38,261 bases of DNA from positions 1 through 38,261 of the forward strand of contig CAJUTL010000025.1 of the NCBI GenBank assembly GCA_910589395.1, in the 5' to 3' direction. Position 1 is the stretch's first letter. The number at the start of each line of letters is the position of its first letter. Origin of the DNA: an uncultured Oscillospiraceae bacterium (lineage in GTDB: Bacteria; Bacillota_A; Clostridia; Oscillospirales; Acutalibacteraceae). Both the position numbers and the translations under genes were made by a program. This document shows, piece by piece, positions 31,730-38,261 of the stretch. The notes under the pieces are model-generated. The model was not told the DNA's origin. It saw only the letters and a list, made by a program, of their open reading frames with translations, and did not search any database.

Positions 31730-32257
31730 GTGAAGAAGAAGCCGGAGCTTGCCCTGGTCAAGAAGGCCATGCGGGGCGATTCGGGAGCGTTCGGGGAATT
31801 GATCCGGCGGGAGCAGGAGTCTCTGTACCGCATGGCGTTTCTTTATACCCGAAACGAGGAGGATGCTCTGGACGCTTTGCAGGAGGGAATTTTGAAGGCC
31901 TATACCCATAGAAAGACCCTGCGGAAGCCGGAACATTTCAAAACATGGCTGATGCGCATCGTGATCAATTCAGCCCAGGATCTGATGAAAAAGCGGAGAC
32001 CTGCCGCAGAGTGGGACGAGCTGGAAGAGCTTTCCGCCCCGGAGGGGCTGCCGCCGGAGGAGCGCATGGATCTGTACGATGCCCTGGGCCATCTTCCGGA
32101 GCCTATGCAGCAGCTTCTGAAGCTTCGATACTTCGATGGCTTGAGCAACCGAGAAATCGCCAATCAACTGGAGGTGCCGGAGGGCACGGTAGCTGTCCGG
32201 CTGAGCCGGGCAAGAGAACGGCTGAGACTTGAACTGAAGGAGGAGAAGGTATGTTAG
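31730..32257 (+). CDS. ECF-type RNA polymerase sigma factor
   Basis: 175 aa from a GTG at 31730; AAAGGAG lies 8 nt upstream. The longer in-frame ATG at 31670 would start inside the trxB terminator and is rejected. Sigma region 2 spans about 10-80 (GDSGAFGELIRREQESLYRM, NEEDALDALQEGILKAY, FKTWLMRIVINSAQDL). A short linker (EWDELEELSAPEG) follows. Sigma region 4 is at about 110-170 (LPEPMQQLLKLRYFDGLSNR, EVPEGTVAVRLSRARERLRL). There is no region 3, as usual for ECF sigmas. The stop overlaps the start of the DUF4179 gene by 7 nt, the arrangement of a sigma factor and its membrane anti-sigma. It probably responds to envelope stress. Confidence 0.93.
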   Translation: MKKKPELALVKKAMRGDSGAFGELIRREQESLYRMAFLYTRNEEDALDALQEGILKAYTHRKTLRKPEHFKTWLMRIVINSAQDLMKKRRPAAEWDELEELSAPEGLPPEERMDLYDALGHLPEPMQQLLKLRYFDGLSNREIANQLEVPEGTVAVRLSRARERLRLELKEEKVC

Positions 32258-33363
32258 AGCAAAAGGAAACATTCCGGATCGCCATTCCGTCCTGTCTGGA
32301 AGACAGGGTAAACGAAAGCCTGCGCCAGGTGGGAAAGCTCCATCGGAAAAGGGTGCTGCGCCGCGCGGGAACAGCCTTGGGAAGCTTTGTGGCCATGGTG
32401 GCGGCGTTTTTGACCTTCGGCTTTACCAATCCCGCCCTGGCAAGCCAGATCCCGGTGCTGGGGAGAATTTTCCAAACGGTCAACGCCCCCGGAAAGGTGG
32501 GAGGCTCCGCCAACCTGGGAACCTATGGGCTGGCGGAGGAAATCGGACTAAAGCTGGAGAGCACGGAGCCCCGCACGGAAATAACCGTAAAGCAGGCTTA
32601 TGGAGACAGCAATACCGTGCAGCTCAGCCTGGTATTGAAGCTTCCCGAGGAACAAAGCGGCCGGTATCAGTGGGTGGAGGCACGGCAAATGGGGGGCACC
32701 TGTGAAGCCCGAATCAATGGAGAGACGGTCAGGGAAGGCGGAAAGCTGAATGGATTTCAGCCCGCGGAGGAAGGCCTGTGGGTGGCCACCATGATCCTGC
32801 CGGTGCCGGAAGGCCAAAGGGAAGCGGAGCATTATGAAATCTCCCTTTTCCTGCGGGATCTGGTGGGACGTCTCTCCGGGCACGGGGAAGAGACTTCGGC
32901 CGGATACGAAAAGGAAGAGATCCCGGGAGAATTCCGGGGAACCTTCACGCTTACCCCCGACAGGACGCATTTTACTTCCTTTGACTCTCATGCGGAAATG
33001 AACGGGGCAAAGCTTCTGAGTGTGACCACCACCCCCGCCCGGACGGAGATTCAGATTGAGAAGCCCTTCTGGGGCTTGCGCCACCCCACTGTTCCGGAAG
33101 ACGGGGATCTGGGATTCCCCTATCTCTTTACCGAGGACGGCGAAGAGATTTTGATGGAGCACGGCGAAACCTATGACAAAGGCTACCGCTCCAACGCGCA
33201 GGCGGCCCAGACGGCCACCCTGATTTTTGACAGTGTTCCAGCAGGGACAAAAAAGCTTGTCCTTTGGTTCTGCGATGAAAACCAATGGGATCAGGTGACA
33301 CAAACCCAGGCGAAATTTGTGATCGACCTGGAGCAGCGGACCGTCACTTCCGAAGAACCGTAA
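32251..33363 (+). CDS. DUF4179-type membrane anti-sigma factor
   Basis: 370 aa, overlapping the sigma gene by 7 nt. The short cytosolic N terminus (ETFRIAIPSCLEDRVNESLR) is followed by one membrane helix at about 40-58 (AGTALGSFVAMVAAFLTFGF). The NPALASQIPVLGRIF motif just outside the membrane is the mark of the DUF4179 group. The large external domain (about 80-370) is beta-rich and would sense the envelope signal. The N terminus is expected to hold the ECF sigma inactive until released, by proteolysis or conformational change. A terminator follows 8 bp after the stop. Confidence 0.88.
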   Translation: MLEQKETFRIAIPSCLEDRVNESLRQVGKLHRKRVLRRAGTALGSFVAMVAAFLTFGFTNPALASQIPVLGRIFQTVNAPGKVGGSANLGTYGLAEEIGLKLESTEPRTEITVKQAYGDSNTVQLSLVLKLPEEQSGRYQWVEARQMGGTCEARINGETVREGGKLNGFQPAEEGLWVATMILPVPEGQREAEHYEISLFLRDLVGRLSGHGEETSAGYEKEEIPGEFRGTFTLTPDRTHFTSFDSHAEMNGAKLLSVTTTPARTEIQIEKPFWGLRHPTVPEDGDLGFPYLFTEDGEEILMEHGETYDKGYRSNAQAAQTATLIFDSVPAGTKKLVLWFCDENQWDQVTQTQAKFVIDLEQRTVTSEEP

Positions 33364-33371
33364 CAGCCGGA

Positions 33372-33406
33372 AAAAAGCGGAGAGGAAAAAGGCCTCTCCG
33401 CTTTTT
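33372..33406. terminator. Terminator of the sigma / anti-sigma operon
   Basis: AAAAAGCGGAGAGG (33372-33385) pairs perfectly with CCTCTCCGCTTTTT (33393-33406) around a 7-nt loop. It separates this operon from the spore genes. Confidence 0.92.
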
Positions 33407-33477
33407 CGTTGTTAGTTGTGAACGGTTTAGCTGCTGGAAAGGGCGGAGAGAGTTCCTTTCCCTCAGAAATAACAGGG

Positions 33478-33508
33478 GGTATTTTTTACGCCTTACGCTC
33501 ATACCAAT
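33478..33508 (+). promoter_or_regulatory. Possible sigma-E-like sporulation promoter of the cwlJ-gerQ pair
   Basis: GGTATTTT (33478-33485), 14-bp spacer, CATACCAAT (33500-33508). The second box is close to the CATACA(A/C)T of mother-cell sigma-E promoters; the first is a weak fit. It is 31 bp upstream of the ATG at 33539. B. subtilis cwlJ and gerQ are sigma-E dependent, which supports the idea. Confidence 0.4.
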
Positions 33509-33538
33509 GGAAAAGGGCGCTGGGAGAGGAGGAATGGT

Positions 33539-33973
33539 ATGGCGTTTTCTGATCGGGAGCTTTTAGCCCGTATTTTAGAGTGCGAGGCAGGCGGTGAAGG
33601 AGATACCGGTATGAAGGCGGTGGCCTGCGTCGTCATGAACCGGGTCCAGGTAGATTATGGGGAATATGGAAGCCTTTATACAGTAAACGAGGTGATCTAC
33701 CAGCCCAGGCAGTTTACCTGCGTTATGGAGACCATCGGCGGGCAGTACAATATGCAGAACGTATACAATATGCGCCCTACCGAAGTGCAGTATCATATTG
33801 CCGATTGGGCCATTGCGGGAAACCGGCTTACCAACCTGGGCTTTGCCCTTTGGTACTTTAATCCCTTTAAGCCCACCTGCCGGGAGCAATTTCCCTCTGC
33901 TGTAGGGGAGTTCGTCATTCGCATTGGAGACCATTGCTTTTATAATCCCACCGCCGCCTATGCGGACACATAA
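33539..33973 (+). CDS. cwlJ: CwlJ/SleB-type spore cortex-lytic hydrolase
   Basis: 144 aa, ATG with GGAGGA upstream. It matches the Hydrolase_2 fold of SleB and CwlJ: LLARILECEAGGEGDTGMKA with the expected catalytic Glu in the ECEAGGE region, then VACVVMNRVQVDYGEYGSLYTVNEVIY (shown here only to locate it, residues about 28-55) and QFTCVME. There is no signal peptide and no peptidoglycan-binding domain, and the length equals CwlJ (about 142 aa) rather than SleB. It should degrade cortex peptidoglycan in germination and sit in the coat or cortex layer. It is paired with a GerQ-like gene 15 bp downstream, as in some Bacillus, which strongly favours CwlJ over SleB. Confidence 0.85.
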   Translation: MAFSDRELLARILECEAGGEGDTGMKAVACVVMNRVQVDYGEYGSLYTVNEVIYQPRQFTCVMETIGGQYNMQNVYNMRPTEVQYHIADWAIAGNRLTNLGFALWYFNPFKPTCREQFPSAVGEFVIRIGDHCFYNPTAAYADT

Positions 33974-33988
33974 GGAGGTCAATTTACC

Positions 33989-34417
33989 ATGAGTGAAAAC
34001 AATACCTGGGATCGTTCTCCCGGAATGAGGAGACTGCGGAACCGAAAGGATTTTCAGGAGATGGAAAACGGCGGCAGCCAGCTGGATAACTTTTATCACC
34101 CGCCGCAGCCCAGCTTTGACAGCGAAGAAATGCGGGGCTCCATGCAGGCCATTCTTGCCGACAATGTAGGTCAATATGTGGTGGTGGAATTTCTCATCGG
34201 CACAGAGGAGATCATTCGGAAGCAGGGAATGCTTTATTTTGTGGGAAGAAGCTTTGTCACCCTGTACGATGAGGCCGCCAACAATTTCATTGTGTGCGAT
34301 ATTTTCTCGGTAAAATTTGTCTATTTCTATATGCCGGGGGATCGGCCAAGGTTTAATTACAACCTGCTTCCCAGCACCAGCGGAGAACCGGGCATGGGCC
34401 CCCGGCGCATGAGATAA
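33989..34417 (+). CDS. gerQ: GerQ-like spore coat protein
   Basis: 142 aa, ATG with AAGGAGG about 12 nt upstream. The N-terminal half is low-complexity and charged (SPGMRRLRNRKDFQ, NFYHPPQPSFDSEEM). The C-terminal half, about 55-125, is the conserved part: MQAILADNVGQYVVVEFLIG, MLYFVGRSFVTLYDEAANNF and CDIFSVKFVYFY, which fits the GerQ coat-protein family. GerQ is needed to place or activate CwlJ in Bacillus spores. The tail is Pro/Arg-rich. The name rests on its position next to the CwlJ-like gene plus the sequence pattern; a generic coat protein cannot be excluded. Confidence 0.75.
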   Translation: MSENNTWDRSPGMRRLRNRKDFQEMENGGSQLDNFYHPPQPSFDSEEMRGSMQAILADNVGQYVVVEFLIGTEEIIRKQGMLYFVGRSFVTLYDEAANNFIVCDIFSVKFVYFYMPGDRPRFNYNLLPSTSGEPGMGPRRMR

Positions 34418-34591
34418 AAGAGCGTGTCGAAAAAGCTTTCCAACACGCTCACCCTATCGGCGGTCCCCGCAGACTGCGAAGCAGTCTGTTTCCTCTATTC
34501 AGGAAAGGCAAGGAGTTTACTGCTATTCATCAGCCTGCCAAATTATAATTTAGCGACCTCTGTCCTTGCCCTTTCTCATTCCTCATTCCAT
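34418..34591. repeat. Convergent gap with hairpins and repeat fragments
   Basis: GAGCGTGT / ACACGCTC (34420-34427 / 34443-34450) forms a hairpin just after gerQ, lacking a T-run. CAGACTGC-GAA-GCAGTCTGTTTCC (about 34471-34492) is a second hairpin, also found at about 38131-38152. AAATTATAATTTAGC (34540-34555) and TCTCATTCCTCATTCC (34575-34591) belong to the dispersed composite repeat family. The last tract touches the prmC stop codon. Confidence 0.6.
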
Positions 34592-35446
34592 CTATCCCGC
34601 TTCCCCCGCCACGCAGCGGTCCAGGCCGGCCCAGTCCTGCCGGAGCTCTATCTTTGTCAGGCCGTGGGAGGCAAAGAGGGCGGAAACCGTTTTTCCCTGG
34701 TCTTCCCCGATCTCCACGGCGAGAACGCCGCCGGGCTTTAGGCGGGGGAGCCACAGGGCGCAAAGGGCCCGGTAAAACACCAGGCCGTCCTCTCCGCCGT
34801 CCAGGGCCATCGCCGGTTCCCTTTGTACCTCCGGCTGCAAAATGGAAAGCTCCTTTGATGGGATATAAGGGGGGTTGGAGGCAATGAAATCCAGGCTTTG
34901 GGGAGGGAAGCTCTCCGCGGTCTCCTTGCGGAGCACATCTCCTACTTTTGCACAAATTTTATACTGCGGATAGGCGGCCAGATTTTGCTCCAGATAAGAA
35001 AAAGCCTGTTCGGAAAGCTCCAGACAGGTCAGTTTCGCGTGGGGAAGCAGGGTACAAAGGCCCAGGGCCACCGCGCCGGAGCCGGCGCAGAGATCCACGC
35101 CTACGGGCTCAGGCACGCCCTGCAGGCGCTCTGCCAGGGTCTCCGCTAAAACGGCGGTATCCTCCCGGGGAACCAGCACGCCTTCGCCCACCCTCAGGGA
35201 AAGCCCCATAAATTCCCATTCTCCCAGAATATATTGCAGGGGGCGACGGGCCGCCCGTTCTTCCACAGCCTTTAGAAAGTCCCTTTCCCGCTCCGGGGCG
35301 GGGCATTCCTGCCCCCGCAGGGCAAGGGCGGAGCGGTCCAATCCGAAAAAGGCCTTTACAAGGGCCAGGCTGTCCTCCCCGGGGGAATCAATGTCCCGGG
35401 CTGAAAAAACGCTTTTTGCCTTCAGGTACAGCTCCCGGTAGGTCAT
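34592..35446 (-). CDS. prmC: Peptide chain release factor N5-glutamine methyltransferase
   Basis: 284 aa, usual length. It methylates the Gln of the GGQ motif in release factors RF1 and RF2, using S-adenosylmethionine. The N-terminal helical RF-binding domain ends near RPLQYILGEWEFMGL and the VLVPREDTAVL motif. The SAM site is VDLCAGSGAVALGL (about 116-129). The catalytic NPPY motif is in FIASNPPYIPSKEL (about 188-201). The start codon overlaps the DUF1385 stop by 4 nt (ATGA), so translation is coupled. The DUF1385-prmC pair is common in Clostridia and is often followed by prfA, which is not here. The stop codon lies at the edge of a repeat tract. Confidence 0.96.
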   Translation of the reverse strand: MTYRELYLKAKSVFSARDIDSPGEDSLALVKAFFGLDRSALALRGQECPAPERERDFLKAVEERAARRPLQYILGEWEFMGLSLRVGEGVLVPREDTAVLAETLAERLQGVPEPVGVDLCAGSGAVALGLCTLLPHAKLTCLELSEQAFSYLEQNLAAYPQYKICAKVGDVLRKETAESFPPQSLDFIASNPPYIPSKELSILQPEVQREPAMALDGGEDGLVFYRALCALWLPRLKPGGVLAVEIGEDQGKTVSALFASHGLTKIELRQDWAGLDRCVAGEAG

Positions 35447-36381
35447 GAGATCAGATCCTCACCGTTTTCGGGGATCACCGCTTCCATGGCGGCAATGGCG
35501 GCCTCGATCATCTTATCGTCCGGCTCCTTTACGGTGATGCGTTGCATCCACAGGCCGGGGGCAATCAAAAACCGCAGAAAGCTGTCCGGGTGGCGGGCGG
35601 AAAATTTCTGGATCTCATAACCGATGTTCATGATCACCGGAATGCACAAAAGCTTTGTAAGGGTGCGCAGAATGGGATTTGTAAAGGGGATAAAGAACCC
35701 CACTACCACGCCCAGCAGCAGCATGAGAATGAGAAAGCTGGTGCCGCAGCGGGGGTGGAACCTGCCCTGCTTTCTCACGTTTTCCACCGTAAGGGGCAAA
35801 TCGTTTTCATAGCAGAAAATGGTTTTATGCTCCGCTCCATGATACTGGAAGGTGCGCTTGATATCCGGCAGCAGGGAAACCAGCAAAATATATCCCACAA
35901 AAATGGCGATGCGCAGCCCCCCTTCAAAAAGGGACCTCCACCCGGAGATATCTCCGGGAACCGCGCCCTGCAGCAAATTGAACAGCACGGTGGGCAGCAG
36001 GAAGAAAAGCAGGATCGCCAGGCCGACCCCCAGCACGGAGGCAACGCCCATGATGATCCCTGTCATTTTTTCTCCCAGGTGCTCGTCCAGCCATTTATCC
36101 AGCCCGGAAAGCTCTTCCTCGCCCACGTCCTCGGTAATTTTATCAGCGGAAAGGGACAGGGCCTTATAGCCCAGGCGAAAGGAATCGATCAGGGCGAAGA
36201 TGCCCCGAATGAAAGGCTTCCCCAGCAAGGGGTATTTCTGTGTCAAGCGGGGGCATTCGATCTCCTCTGTGGAGATCTCCCCCTTTTCGCTGCAAAAGGC
36301 GGCCACCGTGCTGTGGGGACCCACCATCATAATGCCCTCCATCAGGGCCTGTCCGCCAATGGACGTGATTTTTTTACTCAT
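35443..36381 (-). CDS. DUF1385 multi-pass membrane protein
   Basis: 312 aa from ATG 36381; the in-frame start at 36462 lies inside the histidine kinase gene and is rejected. The N terminus ITSIGGQALMEGIMMVGPHS is the DUF1385 signature. Several membrane spans follow (IIMGVASVLGVGLAILLFFL, a second near IAIFVGYILLVSLLP, a third at FLILMLLLGVVVGFFI). YHGAEHKTIFCYE and RFHPRCGTSFL are conserved motifs that may bind metal through His and Cys. The function is unknown; genomic neighbours in Clostridia are translation genes such as prmC and rpmE. It overlaps the histidine kinase end by 8 nt and prmC by 4 nt, so the three genes form a tight operon. Confidence 0.9.
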   Translation of the reverse strand: MSKKITSIGGQALMEGIMMVGPHSTVAAFCSEKGEISTEEIECPRLTQKYPLLGKPFIRGIFALIDSFRLGYKALSLSADKITEDVGEEELSGLDKWLDEHLGEKMTGIIMGVASVLGVGLAILLFFLLPTVLFNLLQGAVPGDISGWRSLFEGGLRIAIFVGYILLVSLLPDIKRTFQYHGAEHKTIFCYENDLPLTVENVRKQGRFHPRCGTSFLILMLLLGVVVGFFIPFTNPILRTLTKLLCIPVIMNIGYEIQKFSARHPDSFLRFLIAPGLWMQRITVKEPDDKMIEAAIAAMEAVIPENGEDLIS

Positions 36382-37867
36382 GCTCTTTCTGGTTCCTTTC
36401 CTGAAGTAATTTTCGGATCTCCGGCGTTTCCACAAGCTCCGGGTGGCCTTCCAATCGTTCACAGGTAGGCAGGCTGATGTTCACTGCCGTACCCTTGCCC
36501 ACTTCGCTTTCCACGGTGAGGGTGCCGCCGTGCATGGCAACGATCTCGTCTGCCACCGCCAGCCCGATTCCGGAACCCCGCACCAGCTGATTTGCCTTAT
36601 AGAACTTTTTCTTCACATTGGGCAGGTGCTCCTCCGGAATACCGCAGCCCGTATCCTGAATTTTTACCCGGATCATTCCCTCTTCCTCGGCGGAGGATAC
36701 GGTAATGGTTCCGCCGGAATCCGTATATTTCAAGGCGTTATCGATAATATTGACAAAAACCTGCCGCAGCCGGTCGATATCGCCATACACCGGGGAGAGC
36801 ACTGTGTTTTCCTGATAATCCAACAGCTTTTGTTCGGTGCGAGCCCGTTCCGTGAACAGGTACACCGCTTCGTCCAATTCCGCCAGAATATCCAGCCGGG
36901 ACACCAGCAGGCGCATTCTGCCGCTTTGCAGCCGGGAAAAGTCCAGCAGCTCCTCCACCAGTCCGGAAAGCCGCTCTGATTCCCGAATGATGACGCCCAC
37001 GCCCTTTTCTGTGGTTTGGGGGCTTGCCCCCTCCTGCAGGGTCTCCGCCCAGCCCTTGATGGCCGTCAGCGGCGTGCGAAGCTCATGAGACACCGAGGAA
37101 ATAAAATCGTTCTTCATCTGCTCCGTGGCGGCGAGCTCTCCGGCCATATCGTTGATGGAATCGCAGAGCTGGCCCAACTCGTCGTCCCGGGCCTTTTGAA
37201 TTCGAACATCGAAATTTCCGCCGGCCACCTGTTTTGCCCCGGCGCTGACCTGGCGGACAGGCACTAAAATGGAGCGAATAAAGTAAACGCCGGAAAAGGT
37301 GATAAGCAGCATGATAAAGGCACCTGCCGCGATCAGCGTAAGGATCGCCCGGCCGATCTGCTCATCGGCCTTTTCCAGAGACACCAGATACCGGACAGAG
37401 CCGGTCAGCCCGCCGCCGCTGTCCCGAATGACCCTGGTGATGGCCATCACCCTTTCCCCGGTATTCAGCTCTCCCACCCATTTTCCGGAATTATCCGGGC
37501 TTAAAAGAGCGGTTTCATAATCCGGCATTCTCTGGCGCTGATCCGGCTCAAAGCCGGTGGAAGTGGTAAACACACTGCCCACCCGGTTTAAGGCCATGAT
37601 CTCCATCTCGTTTCGATCGGGGAAATGCTCAATGTAATCTCTGGCAATGGCAGTAAACTCCGAGGTGGTTTTGTAGGTGCCGGCGTCAGCGGAAAGCCAG
37701 TTCAAAAGCTCGTCCACACGGCCGGTAAGCGCCTGCTCGATGCCGCTGTAGGTAGAGGTTTGCACCGTGATGGCAAGGGAAAGAATGGAAACTGTTAAAA
37801 TGACAAGCGTTACGCCGACAGTATTTACAAACCACCGCCGGGAAATGCTTTTTTTGCGTTTTTCCAC
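36374..37867 (-). CDS. Sensor histidine kinase (HAMP, HisKA, HATPase)
   Basis: 497 aa from a GTG at 37867 (AAGGAGG 7 nt upstream); a longer in-frame reading (to 37960) runs through repeat sequence and is rejected. Layout: membrane helix 1 (about 12-34), an extracytoplasmic sensor region (35-172), membrane helix 2 (about 174-198), HAMP (about 200-250), HisKA with phosphoacceptor His261 in SSVSHELRTPLTAIKGW, and the HATPase domain with N box DNALKYTDSGG, G1 DTGCGIPEEHLP and G2 GSGIGLAVADEI. It resembles WalK/PhoR/ResE-type kinases. No response regulator gene is present upstream within the window, which is unusual because they normally precede the kinase. It is the first gene before DUF1385 and prmC. 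Confidence 0.93.
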   Translation of the reverse strand: MEKRKKSISRRWFVNTVGVTLVILTVSILSLAITVQTSTYSGIEQALTGRVDELLNWLSADAGTYKTTSEFTAIARDYIEHFPDRNEMEIMALNRVGSVFTTSTGFEPDQRQRMPDYETALLSPDNSGKWVGELNTGERVMAITRVIRDSGGGLTGSVRYLVSLEKADEQIGRAILTLIAAGAFIMLLITFSGVYFIRSILVPVRQVSAGAKQVAGGNFDVRIQKARDDELGQLCDSINDMAGELAATEQMKNDFISSVSHELRTPLTAIKGWAETLQEGASPQTTEKGVGVIIRESERLSGLVEELLDFSRLQSGRMRLLVSRLDILAELDEAVYLFTERARTEQKLLDYQENTVLSPVYGDIDRLRQVFVNIIDNALKYTDSGGTITVSSAEEEGMIRVKIQDTGCGIPEEHLPNVKKKFYKANQLVRGSGIGLAVADEIVAMHGGTLTVESEVGKGTAVNISLPTCERLEGHPELVETPEIRKLLQERNQKEHE

Positions 37868-37882
37868 GGAGTAACCTCCTTT

Positions 37883-37909
37883 TCTAGATGTTAGATGCTG
37901 GATACTGGA
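37883..37909 (-). repeat. Short pre-RBS repeat (copy ahead of the histidine kinase)
   Basis: On the minus strand it reads CCAGTATCCAGCATCTAACA, then TCTAGAAAAGGAGG: it runs straight into the ribosome binding site. Orientation and position match the copies ahead of cysE and the gene at 15345. Confidence 0.7.
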
Positions 37910-38261
37910 GTAGGACGTAAGGGCAATGAGGAATGAGAAATTATGAAAGGCAAAATACAAACGCTGCTTGCACCGTCCGGTAAATGATAGATTAGCAGTG
38001 CCCGTAGGCTCCCCTTGTTTACAAGGGGAGCTGTCAGCCGATAGGCTGACTGAGGGGATAAGAAACTATCGACTCTATGACACTTCCTGCGTGTGACTAT
38101 CCCTTCCACCATCGTGCGATGGTCCCTACAGACCGCGAAGCAGTCTGTTTCCCCTCTGCAAGCAAGGGAAGGCTAAGGACAGATAAATTTCAATTTATCG
38201 CTTTACTTGCGGTCGGGCCGGAAACTGATTTCCCGCACCAAGCAGCTTCACGAGTGCCTGC
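37910..38261. repeat. Repeat mosaic at the right edge
   Basis: No gene is supported. Order: GCAATGAGGAATGAGAAATT tract (37922-37941); TAAATGATAGATTAGC arm (about 37980-37996); hairpin CTCCCCTTG-TTTA-CAAGGGGAG (about 38012-38031) with the adjacent CAGCC-GATA-GGCTG hairpin (38035-38049); CATCGTGCGATGG hairpin (38109-38122); CAGACC-GCGAAG-CAGTCTG (38130-38146); AAATTTCAATTTATC arm (38186-38200); and a terminal repeat (38208-38261: CGGTCGGGCCGG..., TTTCCCGCACCAAG) equal in order to the right end of the element at 16329-16675. If a response regulator gene exists for the kinase, it lies beyond this block. Confidence 0.65.

Noticed and set aside
30341..31936. 531-codon minus-strand open frame
   Set aside because: Antisense to trxA, trxB and the sigma gene; it crosses two promoters and a terminator.
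33285..33566. 93-codon open frame between the anti-sigma and cwlJ genes
   Set aside because: It runs out of frame over the anti-sigma end and through a strong terminator; basic composition and no ribosome binding site.
1..38261. Search for phage, toxin-antitoxin, restriction or other defence genes
   Set aside because: All genes were accounted for by metabolic, envelope, spore or regulatory functions. The XRE gene has no toxin partner next to it, since its divergent neighbour is an exported SLH protein.

Overview
The window looks like a chromosomal segment from a spore-forming, moderately GC-rich Clostridia bacterium, most likely an Oscillospirales-type gut anaerobe. This is an inference from S-layer homology (SLH) repeats with a CTRAQ signature, a CwlJ/GerQ spore pair, a T-box ahead of cysES, an ECF sigma/DUF4179 pair, and typical AAAGGAG ribosome binding sites. 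No tRNA, rRNA, CRISPR array, phage gene or transposase gene was seen.

Layout. (1) 310-7070, minus strand: three tandem genes for exported SLH-anchored proteins, controlled from 7071-7303. There a near-consensus promoter overlaps an array of TGACAAAATGTCA-like operators, next to a divergent XRE repressor gene (7304-7633). (2) 8140-12064, minus strand: cysE-cysS behind a cysteine-specific T-box leader, preceded by a long-form PRPP synthetase. (3) 12251-14275: a GH42 beta-galactosidase (minus), then a GyrI-like protein and a transglutaminase-like protein (plus). (4) 16822-21246, plus strand: an operon-like run of yihY-type membrane protein, DUF3842, NUDIX, rimO, pgsA and an unrecognised protein. 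(5) 21586-22972, minus strand: a lipoprotein and a two-pass membrane protein, both of unknown function. (6) 23527-28373: an xylulokinase-like gene divergent from a three-gene redox operon (GlpA-like flavoprotein with a BFD-type [2Fe-2S] domain, a pyridine-nucleotide disulfide-type flavoprotein, and DUF1667). (7) 28422-31618: a HAD phosphatase, a uridine-kinase-like protein with an extra N-terminal domain, then trxA-trxB. (8) 31730-34417: ECF sigma factor with DUF4179 anti-sigma, then a CwlJ-like and GerQ-like spore germination pair. (9) 34592-37867, minus strand: sensor histidine kinase, DUF1385 membrane protein and prmC, overlapping one another.

The most unusual feature is the non-coding DNA. 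Most large intergenic gaps hold a composite, nested, inverted repeat family: flanking ATGAGCAATTAGCAATGA-type tracts, inner AT-rich arms, and a core hairpin GTCATTCTGA...GAAGAATCTCG / CGAGATTCTTC...TCAGAATGACA. Some core arms carry further perfect palindromes (centred on AAGCTATAGCTT or CAGCAAAGC). One copy lies between the cysES T-box terminator and cysE. A separate short repeat (CTAGTATCCAGCATCTAAA-like) lies in the same orientation within about 10 nt of the ribosome binding site of three unrelated genes.

All domain assignments come from reading motifs in the translated sequence; no database search was run.
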